Positions 52,615-61,968 of a stretch of 64,000 nucleotides of DNA are shown here, piece by piece (position 1 is the stretch's first letter; every line of letters starts with the position of its first letter). The stretch is taken from positions 1,240,001 through 1,304,000 of the forward strand of contig NZ_CP047209.1 of assembly GCF_030408755.1 (NCBI RefSeq), given 5' to 3'. Source of the stretch: Corynebacterium felinum (lineage in GTDB: Bacteria > Actinomycetota > Actinomycetes > Mycobacteriales > Mycobacteriaceae). Made by a program: the position numbers and the translations under genes. Below the pieces are notes generated by a model. The model made no database searches, was not told the origin of the DNA, and worked only from the letters and a program-made list of their open reading frames with translations.

Positions 52615-53559
52615 TTATTGCGAGTCGCTGGCGGCAGTATGCGCGCTCATCACTTCGCCCAAAACCACCAGAGCCGAATTACCGACAGCCTGAGGCATGG
52701 ACACAACCACGCCTGCATCGCGACCGAGCGCATACCAATAACTCGCCGTGGTCCCATTGCCCACAATCGTATCTTCAAACCACACCACATCATCCACCTG
52801 TGTCACCTTCACCCCAGGGGTATAAGACTCAGGGAAAGCAACACCACAGCGCAGCACAATCGGCTCCAGCCCTTCGGCAACCCACGCAGCCATCCCCTTA
52901 TCCAAAGAGATCAAGGAACGCTGATACTCAGAAATCTGCTCCGGTAGATGCTTCACCAAAGCATCGCAGCGCTCAGATTTGTCCGCCACCAACTCTGTCA
53001 ACGGCACCGGATGCGGCTGATGCTCAGTTTCCTTGAGCACCATAAGGGCTGATCCCAAATCCGTCACTGGAGAGTCCGCACCTGCTAGACCTTCCGCATC
53101 CGTGGTCACGGCCACCACTTTTTCCTTATGCACTGCATACCACGTTTGCATCGTGGAGGAAGGGGTCACGTCCTTGATGGTCAGCCACGCTGTTCCGGCG
53201 TCGTCACGCAACGTGCTCAACGCGGAAAACTGCAACGGCAACTGCACACCGCATCGCAGCGTGACCTGCTGCGTTGACGACGAACGCCAAGCCGCAGCAC
53301 CAGCGGGGGCAGGATCAACCAACTCGGCACGCGGATGCCCCAACACTTTATTCGGCAACGCCGCAATAAACTCCTTGCACTCCACCGACTGAGCATCCGG
53401 GGTATCCAACGTTGCCATCGACACCGGCTGCAACGCCGCCCGATTATAAGCAACCTTGGCGCCAACCAACGTGCCGATCACCAGCAACACCCCCAACACC
53501 AAAGCAATCACAATGGGAGTTTTGTTAAAGCTCAGCTCACCACTCACAGAATCACGCAT
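52615..53559 (-). CDS. DUF3515-type membrane protein with tandem domain
   Basis: 314 residues: one N-terminal membrane segment (PIVIALVLGVLLVIGTLVGA at about 15-34), then two similar extracytoplasmic units. The first has VECKEFIAALPNKVLGHPR and later LRCGVQLP; the second has SERCDALVKHLPEQISEYQR and LRCGVAFP. Each has a Cys before a Leu-Pro helix and a Cys in RCGV, probably a disulphide per unit. Actinobacterial DUF3515 proteins usually have a single such unit, so this one looks internally duplicated. The start ATG 53559 removes 36 residues of unlikely upstream frame. Function unknown; its position between ddl and thiL is conserved in corynebacteria. Confidence 0.82.
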   Translation of the reverse strand: MRDSVSGELSFNKTPIVIALVLGVLLVIGTLVGAKVAYNRAALQPVSMATLDTPDAQSVECKEFIAALPNKVLGHPRAELVDPAPAGAAAWRSSSTQQVTLRCGVQLPLQFSALSTLRDDAGTAWLTIKDVTPSSTMQTWYAVHKEKVVAVTTDAEGLAGADSPVTDLGSALMVLKETEHQPHPVPLTELVADKSERCDALVKHLPEQISEYQRSLISLDKGMAAWVAEGLEPIVLRCGVAFPESYTPGVKVTQVDDVVWFEDTIVGNGTTASYWYALGRDAGVVVSMPQAVGNSALVVLGEVMSAHTAASDSQ

Positions 53560-53977
53560 AAGGCACAAGTCTAGTACCTTCACCACAACCGTCCACCCCA
53601 CACCCCGCCCACCCCCAACACAGCGTGAAAAGGCACACAGATCGACGTGACAACGACCCACGCCCATTCACCCTTAAAAACCACACAACGGGATACGGCA
53701 CGCAACTTAAGAACATCGACGATACAATGTGCGACTCCGCGATCAGCTGTGCTGCTCAAGCCCAGTTGCGGGGACAACAGACACGAGAAGGGGGAGACTA
53801 ATCGCGCGTTGTTTGCTGCGCATAAACACCCATTGAAATAATGTTAAAAGACACGAACACACAACACACCTGCCAGCACAGCCTGCGTACCCACGTTGAG
53901 TGCAATGCGGCTGCGCGAGATTCTCAGTCCCACACTCTGGGCACGAAGTAGTGAATGGGGGTGTGAGAAAAGAGATC
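53560..53977. other. Intergenic gap between divergent DUF3515 and thiL genes
   Basis: 418 bp with short Pro/Thr-type frames on the plus strand and a 65-codon minus frame at 53777 that I do not accept as genes. The thiL frame is open back to 53900 but without family similarity. No tRNA, repeat or clear operator seen. Confidence 0.5.
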
Positions 53978-54952
53978 ATGGCCCGCCGCAACAAAGTAAA
54001 AAACCCCACCCTTGCCGAAGTGGGGGAGCACGCAGTTATCGACACCATTATGCGCCACGCCCCCTCAACACGCAACGGTGACGACGCCGCAGTCCTCGAC
54101 CACGGTGCGCCCAACTCCCGCACCGTCATTACCACCGATATGCTCGTTGAAGGTCGTCACTTCAACCTCGACTGGTCTAATCCCGCTGAGATCGGGCGCA
54201 AAGCAATCACCCAAAACTTTGCCGACGTCGAAGCTATGGGAGCCCGTCCCGTTGCCGCGCTTTTGGCACTGTCTGCACCGAATTACACCCGACTGCAATT
54301 TGTTGCCGATCTAGCACGCGGCATTGGCGAACGCGTGTTGGACTACGGGGCAGAGCTTGTTGGCGGCGATATTACGGATGGCGAAAATATCGTGATCTCA
54401 GTGACCGCAGTGGGCCAACTCGGGGGATCACTGCCTGCACTCAGGCTGGAAAACGCGCGGCCGGGCCAAATACTGGTCGCCTCCGGTGGAATTGGGGATT
54501 CGGCAGCCGGATATGCGCTGATCTCGCGCTTCGGGCGTGAAGGAGTGCCCGAAAAATTCGCACCGCTTATCCGTGCGCACTGCTCGACTGAGATGCCACC
54601 TGGGCGCGGCTTTGTTGCACGCGCCGCAGGAGTGACCGCCATGACCGACAACTCTGACGGGCTCATTGCTGATCTAGGCACCCTTGCGCGCCGCTCGGGG
54701 GTCAGTGTCAATGTGCTCTCCGAAACTATCGCGCCAAGCCCACTGGTGCGCGAAGCCGCTGAGCTTGTGGGAGAAGACCCGTGGAAATTCGTCCTCAGCG
54801 GGGGAGAGGATCACACGCTTGTAGGCACTACTTTTGGTCCCCCGCCGACGGGTTTTCGTCAAATTGGCACCGTTGTTCGCCACAATTCCATGGGTGAAGT
54901 CACCGTTGATTCCGCACACCCTCATTATCGAGAAGGATGGACTAGTTTCTGA
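53978..54952 (+). CDS. thiL: Thiamine-monophosphate kinase
   Basis: 324 residues. It phosphorylates thiamine phosphate to the active diphosphate. Family motifs: GDDAAVL near residue 34, TDMLVEGRHFNLDW near 52, the run AITQNFADVEAMGARPVAAL near 75, GGDITDGENIVISVTAVG near 130, MTDNSDGLIADL near 222, and LSGGEDHTLVGT near 277. ATG 53978 is preceded by AAAAGAG. Its TGA overlaps the ung ATG. Confidence 0.94.
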   Translation: MARRNKVKNPTLAEVGEHAVIDTIMRHAPSTRNGDDAAVLDHGAPNSRTVITTDMLVEGRHFNLDWSNPAEIGRKAITQNFADVEAMGARPVAALLALSAPNYTRLQFVADLARGIGERVLDYGAELVGGDITDGENIVISVTAVGQLGGSLPALRLENARPGQILVASGGIGDSAAGYALISRFGREGVPEKFAPLIRAHCSTEMPPGRGFVARAAGVTAMTDNSDGLIADLGTLARRSGVSVNVLSETIAPSPLVREAAELVGEDPWKFVLSGGEDHTLVGTTFGPPPTGFRQIGTVVRHNSMGEVTVDSAHPHYREGWTSF

Positions 54953-55644
54953 TGAGCTACTTCGATCAACTTCCCATCCACCCCACGTGGAAAGAAGCGC
55001 TGACACCTGTTGCCGATACCATCAACCAGGTTGGTGAATTCCTCGAGCGTGAAACTGGGCTCGTCCTACCCCCAGAAGAAGATCGGTGGCGCGCCTTTTC
55101 TCAGCCTGTATCGCACACGAAGGTGCTTATTGTTGGCCAAGACCCTTATCCCACCCCAGGTCATGCCATGGGGCTATCGTTTAGCCTGCATCCGTCGGTG
55201 AGCCCGCTGGCGCGTAGTGTAGTCAATATTTTCACTGAGCTGACTGAAGATATTGGGTGTGACCGACCCAAAACTGGGGATTTGCGTGGCTGGGCGGATC
55301 AAGGTGTGATGCTGTTGAACCGAGTGCTGAGTGTACGTGGCGGAGCAGGGCAAGCTGGCAGCCACCGCGGGTGTGGTTGGGAGTCGATTACAGAGCATGT
55401 GATCAACGTGTTGGCACAGCGCAACCAACCTATTGTGGCGATTTTATGGGGCAAGGATGCACATAAAGTGGCGCCGTTGATCGAGGCGAACCCGCAGTCG
55501 TTGGTTTTATGTTCCGCGCACCCCTCGCCGTTGTCGGCTCGTCGTGGTTTCTTTGGGTCGAGGCCGTTTAGTCAGGCCAATGCTTTCCTGCGTGGTTATG
55601 GTGTGGAGCCGATTTCGTGGGCGCAGGCAAATAAGGCAGGCTAA
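54952..55644 (+). CDS. ung: Uracil-DNA glycosylase
   Basis: 230 residues. It excises uracil from DNA. The catalytic motif GQDPYPTPGHAMGLSFS is near residue 62 (Asp as the general base; the PTPGHA variant is usual in actinobacteria), with LLNRVLSVRGGAGQAGSH near 120, the run ILWGKDAHKVAPLIE near 164 and the Leu-loop HPSPLSARRGFFGSRPFSQAN near 186. The start overlaps the thiL stop (TGATG), and the DhaL-domain gene follows directly. Confidence 0.96.
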   Translation: MSYFDQLPIHPTWKEALTPVADTINQVGEFLERETGLVLPPEEDRWRAFSQPVSHTKVLIVGQDPYPTPGHAMGLSFSLHPSVSPLARSVVNIFTELTEDIGCDRPKTGDLRGWADQGVMLLNRVLSVRGGAGQAGSHRGCGWESITEHVINVLAQRNQPIVAILWGKDAHKVAPLIEANPQSLVLCSAHPSPLSARRGFFGSRPFSQANAFLRGYGVEPISWAQANKAG

Positions 55645-55645
55645 G

Positions 55646-57373
55646 ATGATAAGTTCTATGCCGAAACAATACTTGGATGCACACGATCTCACTGGGTGGG
55701 CGCGTCGCGTCGTCGCCGAGCTTGAGGCTAGGCGTACAGAAATTAATGCGCTCAACGTTTTCCCCGTACCTGATTCCGACACCGGCTCGAACATGGCGTA
55801 TACCATGGCAGCGGCGTTACGTGAGGTGGATAAGCTGGGTGAAACTTCCGATGTGAGCGCGGTTGCGGCGGCGTTGGCATCGGGTTCTGTTCGGGGCGCG
55901 CGCGGCAATTCGGGTGTGGTGTTAAGCCAGGTGTTGCGTGGTTTGGCGCACTGTGCCATGTCGGGTCGGATTGATGGTGAAAGCATTCGCCAGTCGCTTG
56001 CTGCGGGCTACAATTTTGTGGTTAAGGCGATTACGGAGCCGGTTGAGGGCACGGTTATTACTGTGTTGCGGGCTGCGTCGATTGCGGCGGATCAGGCGGA
56101 GACGAGCTTGCTTATCGACGTCGTCAGCCAGGCTGCTGATGCCGCGAGGGTGGCATTGGCGAAGACTCCCTCACAGTTGCAGGCCTTGCGGGATGCGGGT
56201 GTTGTGGATGCGGGCGGTCGTGGTTTGGTGATTTTGCTGGATGCGCTTGTGGCTGAGGTGGAGGGGCGTGCGCGTGATTTTACGCCGCCTCCTGTGGCTG
56301 GCAGTGTGGATATGTTTGGTTCGATCACTGGTGCGCGTGTTGTGGGCCAGGAGGTGTCTGTTGCTCGGGTGGATCGGTCGTTTGGGCAGCCGGAGAAGTT
56401 GGCTGAGATTGTGAGTCATTCGGCTTCGCTTCCGCAGGCGGAGAAGCCTGCTGCTGGTAGTGGCCGCGATTATTTGGAAGTGATGTTCTTTATTGAGCAT
56501 GCGGATTTGGCTAGGGTGCGTAGCGAATTGCAGCATTTGGGGGATAGTTTCATTGTTGCTGAGTTGAATGCGGGCACGGGGCATCCGACGGCGGCGACGG
56601 TGCATATTCATACCCGTATGGCGGGGAAGGTGATTGAGAAGGCTTTTAGTTTGGGCCAGGTGTCGAATCTCAATCTTGAGGTGTTGCCGGATCGCGTTGA
56701 GGCTGAGGTTTTTCAGGGCCGTTGTGTTGTTGCGGTTACTCCGCCGGGGTTTTTGGCCCAGTTGTATCGGGATGCGGGTGCGCATGTGGTGGAGTTTTCG
56801 GGTTCGGATGAGCGTGATATTGTGCGCGAAGTGGTGGCCACTGCGCGGGCGACTGGTCGGGCGGAGATTATTTTCCTGCCGAATGGGATATTGACGAAGT
56901 TCCAGCTGACGAGTGTGGAGCGTTCCAGTCAGGCTTTTGAGCAGTCGATGACGATTCTTGCTACTGGTAGTTTGGTGAAGGGTTTGGCGTCGTTGAGTGT
57001 GCATGATCCGCAGCAGCCGTTGGCTGTGGATGCGTATGCGATGCTTGAGGTGGCGGCTGCGATGCGTACGGCTCGTGTGGTTCCGGCGGGTAAGGCGAAG
57101 CTGACGCAGGCTGGTCCATGCGGGAAGGATGATGTGTTGGCGGTGACTGAGTCGGAAACGCTTGCTGTTGCAGAGTCAGTCGGAGATGCTGTGGTTGCTG
57201 CGTGTCGTAGTTTGTTGGCGAGTGGGGGCGAGCAGGTCACTATTGTGGTGGATGAAAGTTGTGCCGATGATGTTGATTGCCAGTGGGTGCGTGCTGGTTT
57301 GCCCAAGCATGTTGATGTTGTGATGTACCCTGCTACTGGTCTTGGTGTGCTGGCGGAAATCGGAGTGGAGTAG
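55646..57373 (+). CDS. DhaL/DAK2-domain protein with DegV-like C-terminus (FakA/YloV-like)
   Basis: 575 residues. The N-terminal DhaL domain binds ATP-Mg: NVFPVPDSDTGSNMAYTM near residue 36 contains the paired metal Asp residues, GARGNSGVVLSQVLRG is near 84, and VDAGGRGLVILLDAL is near 192. The middle and C-terminal parts (EVMFFIEHADLARVRSEL, VHIHTRMAGKVIEKAFSLGQVSNLNLE) match the YloV/FakA layout. Firmicute FakA is the kinase subunit acting on fatty acids held by FakB; whether this protein does so is unknown. Start ATG 55646; ATG 55658 is an alternative. recG begins 6 nt later. Confidence 0.9.
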   Translation: MISSMPKQYLDAHDLTGWARRVVAELEARRTEINALNVFPVPDSDTGSNMAYTMAAALREVDKLGETSDVSAVAAALASGSVRGARGNSGVVLSQVLRGLAHCAMSGRIDGESIRQSLAAGYNFVVKAITEPVEGTVITVLRAASIAADQAETSLLIDVVSQAADAARVALAKTPSQLQALRDAGVVDAGGRGLVILLDALVAEVEGRARDFTPPPVAGSVDMFGSITGARVVGQEVSVARVDRSFGQPEKLAEIVSHSASLPQAEKPAAGSGRDYLEVMFFIEHADLARVRSELQHLGDSFIVAELNAGTGHPTAATVHIHTRMAGKVIEKAFSLGQVSNLNLEVLPDRVEAEVFQGRCVVAVTPPGFLAQLYRDAGAHVVEFSGSDERDIVREVVATARATGRAEIIFLPNGILTKFQLTSVERSSQAFEQSMTILATGSLVKGLASLSVHDPQQPLAVDAYAMLEVAAAMRTARVVPAGKAKLTQAGPCGKDDVLAVTESETLAVAESVGDAVVAACRSLLASGGEQVTIVVDESCADDVDCQWVRAGLPKHVDVVMYPATGLGVLAEIGVE

Positions 57374-57379
57374 AGCCGT

Positions 57380-59527
57380 ATGTTTCTTGGGTGGAGTGAT
57401 GATCGTCGGCTGTCGACGATTCTTCCGGCGAAGGAAGCGCGTGCGATCAAGCGCCACTTAGGGTATGAGACTGCGGAGGAGTTGCTGCAGCATTATCCGC
57501 GGACGTTTGCGCAGCATCGTTCAACGCATCGGATGGATAGCCTGAATGAGGGCGATATTGTCACCTGTATTGGGCAGATTACTCATATTGCGCAGCGTGA
57601 TACGGGTTCGACGTTTATTGTGACGGTCACGATTTTTGATGGCGATCATTATATTGATGCGGCGTTTTTTCGGGCGCGGTGGTTGCTGAAGGTGCTGCGC
57701 GTTGGGGTGTTTGGCATGTTTACGGGCAAGCTGAAGTATTTTCAGGGCAAACCGCAGCTGCAGCACCCTGATTATTTGCTGTTCCCGCACGAGCCTTCGT
57801 CGCAGGCAGCAGGCCGGGGGTGTGGTGCGCAGTCGCCTGTTCCTGGTGGTGCGTCGATGGATTCGGAGCAGGATTATGATTTTGCTGCGCTTGTGTCGAG
57901 TATGGATCAGATTCCGATTTATCCTGCGAAAAAGTCGCTGCCGACCTGGCGTATTATGGCGGCTATTGCGCAGGTGCTTGCTTCTACGCCGAAGGTTGCT
58001 GATCCGCTCGGGCGTTTTGCGCCGAGTGATCTTCCTAGTTTTGATGAGACGCTTCGTGGTCTGCATAATCGCAGCATTGATCCGCTCTCGCCGTATCTTA
58101 CTCGTTTGGTCTATGACGAGGCGCTTGCGTTGTCGCTGGTGATGGCGGTTCGTCGTACGGAGGCGACGGCGCGTGTGGCTACTGCGCTGCCGCGTTGTGA
58201 GCAGGGTGCGCAGCAGGCGTTGATTGAGTCTTTGCCTTATGAGCTGACTTGTGGGCAGCGTCGGGTGATGAAGGAAATCACGGTGGATTTGGATCGCACG
58301 CATCCTATGCAGCGTTTGCTTCAAGGCGAGGTGGGTTCTGGCAAGACTGTGGTGAGTTTGGTGGCGATGTTGCAGGCTGTTGATAATCATCAGCAGTGTG
58401 CTTTGTTGGCTCCGACTGAGGTGTTGGCGCATCAGCATGGGGTGAGTTTGCGGTCGCTTCTCGACGCCGCCGGCTTGCAGTCTGTGACTGTCACTGTGCT
58501 CACTGGCAGCATGGGGGTGAAAGAGAAACGTGATGCGCTGTTAAAGATTGTGTCGGGTGATGCAGATATTGTGGTGGGGACGCATTCGTTGATCCAGGAT
58601 TCGGTGGAGTTTTTCGATCTTGGATTGTGTGTGATTGATGAGCAGCACCGTTTCGGGGTGGAGCAGCGTGATGTGTTGCGGACCAAAGGACGAGAGGGCA
58701 AGACTCCGCATGTGTTGGTGATGACAGCCACTCCTATTCCGCGCACCGTGGCGATTACGCATTTTGGTGATTTGTCGCAGTCTTTGCTTACGGAGCTTCC
58801 TGGTGGGCGTAAGCCTATTCAGTGTTTTTGTGTTCCGGCGGAGTTTCCGCGGTGGGTGCAGCGCATGTGGGAAGTATGTGTGGAGCAGATTGCTTTAGGC
58901 CATCAGGTGTATGTGGTCTATCCGCGCATCGAGTCGGAATCTGGTGTGGAGGAGATGTTTGAGGTTCTACGCACTTCTGTATTCCAAGGTCATAAGGTGG
59001 CGATGCTGCATGGCAAGATGGCGCCGGAAGATAAAGATGCGGTGATGGAAGATTTTGCCAGCGGGGCGACGTCGGTGTTGGTGGCCACCACGGTGATTGA
59101 GGTGGGTATTGATGTGCCGAATGCCACGGTGATGGTGGTGATGGAAGCGGAGCGTTTCGGTGCCTCGCAGTTACACCAGTTGCGTGGGCGTGTGGGCCGC
59201 GGTGGCAATGAGTCTTTTTGTTTCTTCTGTACTGAAGCGCAGCAGGGTACGCCAAGTTTTGCCAGGGTGGCGTTGTTGGCTGAAACTACGGATGGTTTTG
59301 ATGTGGCTGCCTTGGATTTGGAGATGCGTCGCGAGGGCGATGTGTTGGGCAAGAATCAGTCGGGGCGGGAACGTACGGTGCGGTTTTTGGATTTGTTGGA
59401 GCATGCGCCGTTGATTGAGCGGGCCAATGAGGATGCTCAGGTGATTGTGGCGGAGGATCTTGAGTTGGCTAAGAGATTGATTCGTCGCTATGACGATCGC
59501 AGCCAAGATTATTTGGAAAAGTCATAA
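57380..59527 (+). CDS. recG: ATP-dependent DNA helicase RecG
   Basis: 715 residues. A branch-migration helicase that remodels stalled forks and Holliday junctions. The N-terminal wedge/OB domain (GDIVTCIGQITHIAQRDTG near residue 57) is followed by helicase motifs: LLQGEVGSGKTVVSLVAML near 313, the run LAPTEVLAHQHG near 348, VIDEQHRFGVEQRD near 417, VMTATPIPRTVA near 447, and QLRGRVGRG near 600. A 30-residue low-similarity insert near 140-165 (GRGCGAQSPVPGGASMDSEQ) looks lineage-specific. Codons are strongly G/T-ending. Confidence 0.96.
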   Translation: MFLGWSDDRRLSTILPAKEARAIKRHLGYETAEELLQHYPRTFAQHRSTHRMDSLNEGDIVTCIGQITHIAQRDTGSTFIVTVTIFDGDHYIDAAFFRARWLLKVLRVGVFGMFTGKLKYFQGKPQLQHPDYLLFPHEPSSQAAGRGCGAQSPVPGGASMDSEQDYDFAALVSSMDQIPIYPAKKSLPTWRIMAAIAQVLASTPKVADPLGRFAPSDLPSFDETLRGLHNRSIDPLSPYLTRLVYDEALALSLVMAVRRTEATARVATALPRCEQGAQQALIESLPYELTCGQRRVMKEITVDLDRTHPMQRLLQGEVGSGKTVVSLVAMLQAVDNHQQCALLAPTEVLAHQHGVSLRSLLDAAGLQSVTVTVLTGSMGVKEKRDALLKIVSGDADIVVGTHSLIQDSVEFFDLGLCVIDEQHRFGVEQRDVLRTKGREGKTPHVLVMTATPIPRTVAITHFGDLSQSLLTELPGGRKPIQCFCVPAEFPRWVQRMWEVCVEQIALGHQVYVVYPRIESESGVEEMFEVLRTSVFQGHKVAMLHGKMAPEDKDAVMEDFASGATSVLVATTVIEVGIDVPNATVMVVMEAERFGASQLHQLRGRVGRGGNESFCFFCTEAQQGTPSFARVALLAETTDGFDVAALDLEMRREGDVLGKNQSGRERTVRFLDLLEHAPLIERANEDAQVIVAEDLELAKRLIRRYDDRSQDYLEKS

Positions 59528-59544
59528 ATGATAAGGTTAGTTCC

Positions 59545-59757
59545 ATGAAAATCTGTGCGCCTTTTGCAGGCATCGTTCATTTTAAAGTCTCGGTTGGTGA
59601 TGTTGTCTCCACCGGGCAGGAGCTGGCAAGCGTGGAAGCTGTGAAGCTCGAAACTGCTGTGGTGGCTCCGGGCCCTGGTAAGGTTGCGCAGCTGCATAAG
59701 GGAAATTTTGAGGATGTCCTTGGTGGGGATGTGCTGCTGACTGTCGTGGAGGCGTAG
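59545..59757 (+). CDS. Biotinyl/lipoyl-attachment-like small protein
   Basis: 70 residues forming a single hammerhead-type domain: CAPFAGIVHFKVSVGDVVSTGQELASVEAVKLETAVVAPGPGKVAQL. The modified Lys would be K35, but the biotinylation motif AMKM reads AVKL, so biotinylation is uncertain; lipoyl domains usually have DKA or DKV. The size and layout are like the free biotinylated protein TB7.3 of mycobacteria. It lies 17 nt after recG and 7 nt before rsmD, so it is in the operon, an arrangement I associate with corynebacteria. AAGG lies 9 nt upstream of the ATG. Confidence 0.85.
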   Translation: MKICAPFAGIVHFKVSVGDVVSTGQELASVEAVKLETAVVAPGPGKVAQLHKGNFEDVLGGDVLLTVVEA

Positions 59758-59764
59758 AAATTCT

Positions 59765-60367
59765 ATGGGTATGACACGGATTATTTCTGGCGAGGCTCGC
59801 GGTCGCAAGATTAAGGTTCCGCCGGAGGGGACGCGCCCAACTTCTGATCGTGCACGTGAGGGGCTATTTTCTTCACTGCAGGTGCGTTTTGGTTTCCAGG
59901 ATGCTGTGGTGCTGGATCTTTTTGCCGGCTCGGGTGCGTTGGGGTTGGAGGCTGCGTCGCGTGGTGCGGCTGAGGTTGTGCTGGTGGAGTCCAATCCGAA
60001 GGCCTGCGATATTATCCGCTTCAATTCGTCGGTTGTGGGCCATAAGAATGTGCAGATTGCTGAGATGAAGGCGTCGACATATCTTGCTTCAGCACCGAAG
60101 GAGCACTTCGATATGGTGTTGGCGGATCCACCGTATGAGCTGGATGATGCTGCTGTGGTGGAGATGGTGCATGCGCTCATTCCTGCGCTTGTCGACGGCG
60201 CCGCTGTGGTGGTTGAGCGTCATCGCGAATCCCCGGAGACGGCGTGGCCGAAGTGCTTTGTCCCAACAACGCAGAAGCTCAAGAAGCGCACGTTTGGTAT
60301 TGCCCGGATGGATATGGCTGTTTTCCACCGCGAGTTGGTTGAGGATAGCGTGTCCGATCAGCAGTAG
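59765..60367 (+). CDS. rsmD: 16S rRNA (guanine966-N2)-methyltransferase
   Basis: 200 residues. It methylates G966 of 16S rRNA with S-adenosylmethionine. Motifs: ISGEARGRKIKVPPEGTRPTSDRAREGLFSSL near residue 6, VVLDLFAGSGALGLEAASRGA near 48 (cofactor site), and the catalytic VLADPPYEL (DPPY) near 118. ATG 59765 or 59771 are both possible. coaD follows after 60 nt, the usual pairing. Confidence 0.94.
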   Translation: MGMTRIISGEARGRKIKVPPEGTRPTSDRAREGLFSSLQVRFGFQDAVVLDLFAGSGALGLEAASRGAAEVVLVESNPKACDIIRFNSSVVGHKNVQIAEMKASTYLASAPKEHFDMVLADPPYELDDAAVVEMVHALIPALVDGAAVVVERHRESPETAWPKCFVPTTQKLKKRTFGIARMDMAVFHRELVEDSVSDQQ

Positions 60368-60427
60368 TCATCGCTGCGGGGTGGTGTGGTCGATTGTGTC
60401 CTTGTGGTGTGCTTTGAGTGAGAGGTT

Positions 60428-60943
60428 ATGAAGATGAGTTCTAGTATTCACCGTGCGGTGTGCCCGGGGTCCTTTGATCCGGTGACCATGGGGCATGTGG
60501 ATATTTTTCGGCGTGCTGCCCGCCAGTTTGATGAAGTTACTGTGTTGGTGACGGGGAATCCGAATAAAACATCTGGCTTGTTTACTGTTGATGAGCGTTT
60601 GGAGTTGCTGCGCGAAAGCTGTGCGGGGATTGCGAATCTGCGTGTCGATTGGTGGTCTGGCCTGTTGGTGGATTACGCCAAGGAGCATGGGATTTCGGTG
60701 ATTGTGAAGGGGCTTCGTTCCTCTTTGGATTACGAGTATGAGGTTCCCATGGCGCAGATGAATCGTAATTTGAGTGGTGTGGACACCATGTTTCTTATGA
60801 CCGATCCGAAGTATGGTCATGTGTCTTCTACTTTGTGCAAAGAAGTTATTCGCTTTGGTGGGGATATCAAAGATGTGTTGCCTGCGGTGGTTGAGCAGGC
60901 TATTAAGCGCAAGTATGCGCCTGATGAATTGGAAAGTGAGTAA
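60428..60943 (+). CDS. coaD: Phosphopantetheine adenylyltransferase
   Basis: 171 residues. It adenylates 4'-phosphopantetheine to dephospho-CoA in CoA synthesis. The nucleotidyltransferase motif is CPGSFDPVTMGHVDIFRRAA at residue 12 (the TxGH His), with NPNKTSGLFTVDERLELL near 43, IVKGLRSSLDYEYEVPMAQMN near 93 and the C-terminal KYGHVSSTLCKEVIRFGGD near 126. Two ATGs (60428, 60434) both follow GAGAGG. The FSQ run found in some orthologues is absent. Confidence 0.96.
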   Translation: MKMSSSIHRAVCPGSFDPVTMGHVDIFRRAARQFDEVTVLVTGNPNKTSGLFTVDERLELLRESCAGIANLRVDWWSGLLVDYAKEHGISVIVKGLRSSLDYEYEVPMAQMNRNLSGVDTMFLMTDPKYGHVSSTLCKEVIRFGGDIKDVLPAVVEQAIKRKYAPDELESE

Positions 60944-60951
60944 TTTTCTTC

Positions 60952-61710
60952 ATGCTTAGTGCGGGCATCGGCCTCGGCTTGATTGTTTTTCTTATTGTTT
61001 TCACTGGCTCGTTTCTCCAACGCGTGTCGGGCATGGGTTTAGGGCTTGTGGCCGGTCCTGTGTTGAGTGTGTTGTTGGATCCGATTACGGGCATTTTGGT
61101 GGTAAATGTTCTTGCCGTGGTGAATGCCGCAATGACTACTGCGAGCGTGCGCCAGTGGGTGGATTGGCATCGTTTTAAGCTGATTGCGCCTGTGTTGTTA
61201 GTGGGTGCTATCCCAGGTGCGTGGCTGATTACTGTGACAGGTCCTGGTTTGTTGCAGGTTATTGTTGGCGCGCTGTTGTTGTTTGCGTTGGCGCTGGTCA
61301 CCATGGGGGCGAAGTTTATGCCCGAAGTGCGGGGTAATGTTCCTGCGGTGACTTCCGGTATCGTCGGCGGGTTTATGAATACTCTTGCGGGTGTGGCGGG
61401 GCCTGCGATTACGGTGTATGCGCAGGCGGCAAAGTGGGAGCAGCGTTCCTATGCGGCCACGTTGCAGCCAATTTTTATTGTCTCGGGTCTTGTGTCGATT
61501 CTTACGAAGGTAGTTTTTATTGGCACAGGTACGTTAACGGCGATTGAGCCTGTGGTGTGGGTTTGTGGTGTTGCCGCGATGGTGGTGGGCATTAAGGCTG
61601 GTACTCGGGTGTCGGCGGTCTTTCCCCGTGAGAAGGCGCGTGCGTTGGCGTTGTTCTTGGCGTCAGCTGGCGGTGTGACTGCGTTGGTGCGCGGTTTGTT
61701 GGCGTTGTAG
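60952..61710 (+). CDS. TauE/SafE-family permease (first)
   Basis: 252-residue membrane protein with about seven to eight hydrophobic segments and the family repeat pattern: FLQRVSGMGLGLVAGPVLSVLLDPITG near residue 21, and GFMNTLAGVAGPAITVYAQAAKWEQRSYAATLQP near 138. Members move small organic or sulfur anions such as sulfite or sulfoacetate; the substrate here is unknown. It lies 8 nt after coaD. It is paralogous to the gene at 61969, with the same motifs at the same positions, so it probably arose by tandem duplication. Confidence 0.9.
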   Translation: MLSAGIGLGLIVFLIVFTGSFLQRVSGMGLGLVAGPVLSVLLDPITGILVVNVLAVVNAAMTTASVRQWVDWHRFKLIAPVLLVGAIPGAWLITVTGPGLLQVIVGALLLFALALVTMGAKFMPEVRGNVPAVTSGIVGGFMNTLAGVAGPAITVYAQAAKWEQRSYAATLQPIFIVSGLVSILTKVVFIGTGTLTAIEPVVWVCGVAAMVVGIKAGTRVSAVFPREKARALALFLASAGGVTALVRGLLAL

Positions 61711-61732
61711 TTGATTTGTGAGGTGTGTGGGT

Positions 61733-61873
61733 ATGGGTTTGGTTGATGTTGTTGTTATTTTTGGTGTAATTGGGATTCCTGCTGTGGTCGTGGGTGGTTT
61801 GTTTGCTGTCGTGCGCCGCAATAAGAAGCTGGATGAGCGTGAGCGAGTGCAGTCTGATTCCTCGGCTGTGTGA
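61733..61873 (+). CDS. Small membrane protein, 46 residues
   Basis: MGLVDVVVIFGVIGIPAVVV begins a single membrane segment (about residues 4-27), followed by a positively charged turn (VRRNKKL) and an acidic/Ser-rich tail (DERERVQSDSSAV). GAGGTG lies 11 nt upstream of the ATG. It sits in the gap between the two TauE-type permeases on the same strand. The hydrophobic-then-basic layout is protein-like rather than random. It may be a small subunit or regulator of a permease; no family recognised. Confidence 0.6.
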   Translation: MGLVDVVVIFGVIGIPAVVVGGLFAVVRRNKKLDERERVQSDSSAV

Positions 61874-61968
61874 GCGTGTCGACGTCGTGACGCATGCGTG
61901 CGTGCTCGCGTACGAAAAGTGCGCAGTACATCGGGGAATGCGCTGCGTGAGTTGAAGAAGGTGATGCT

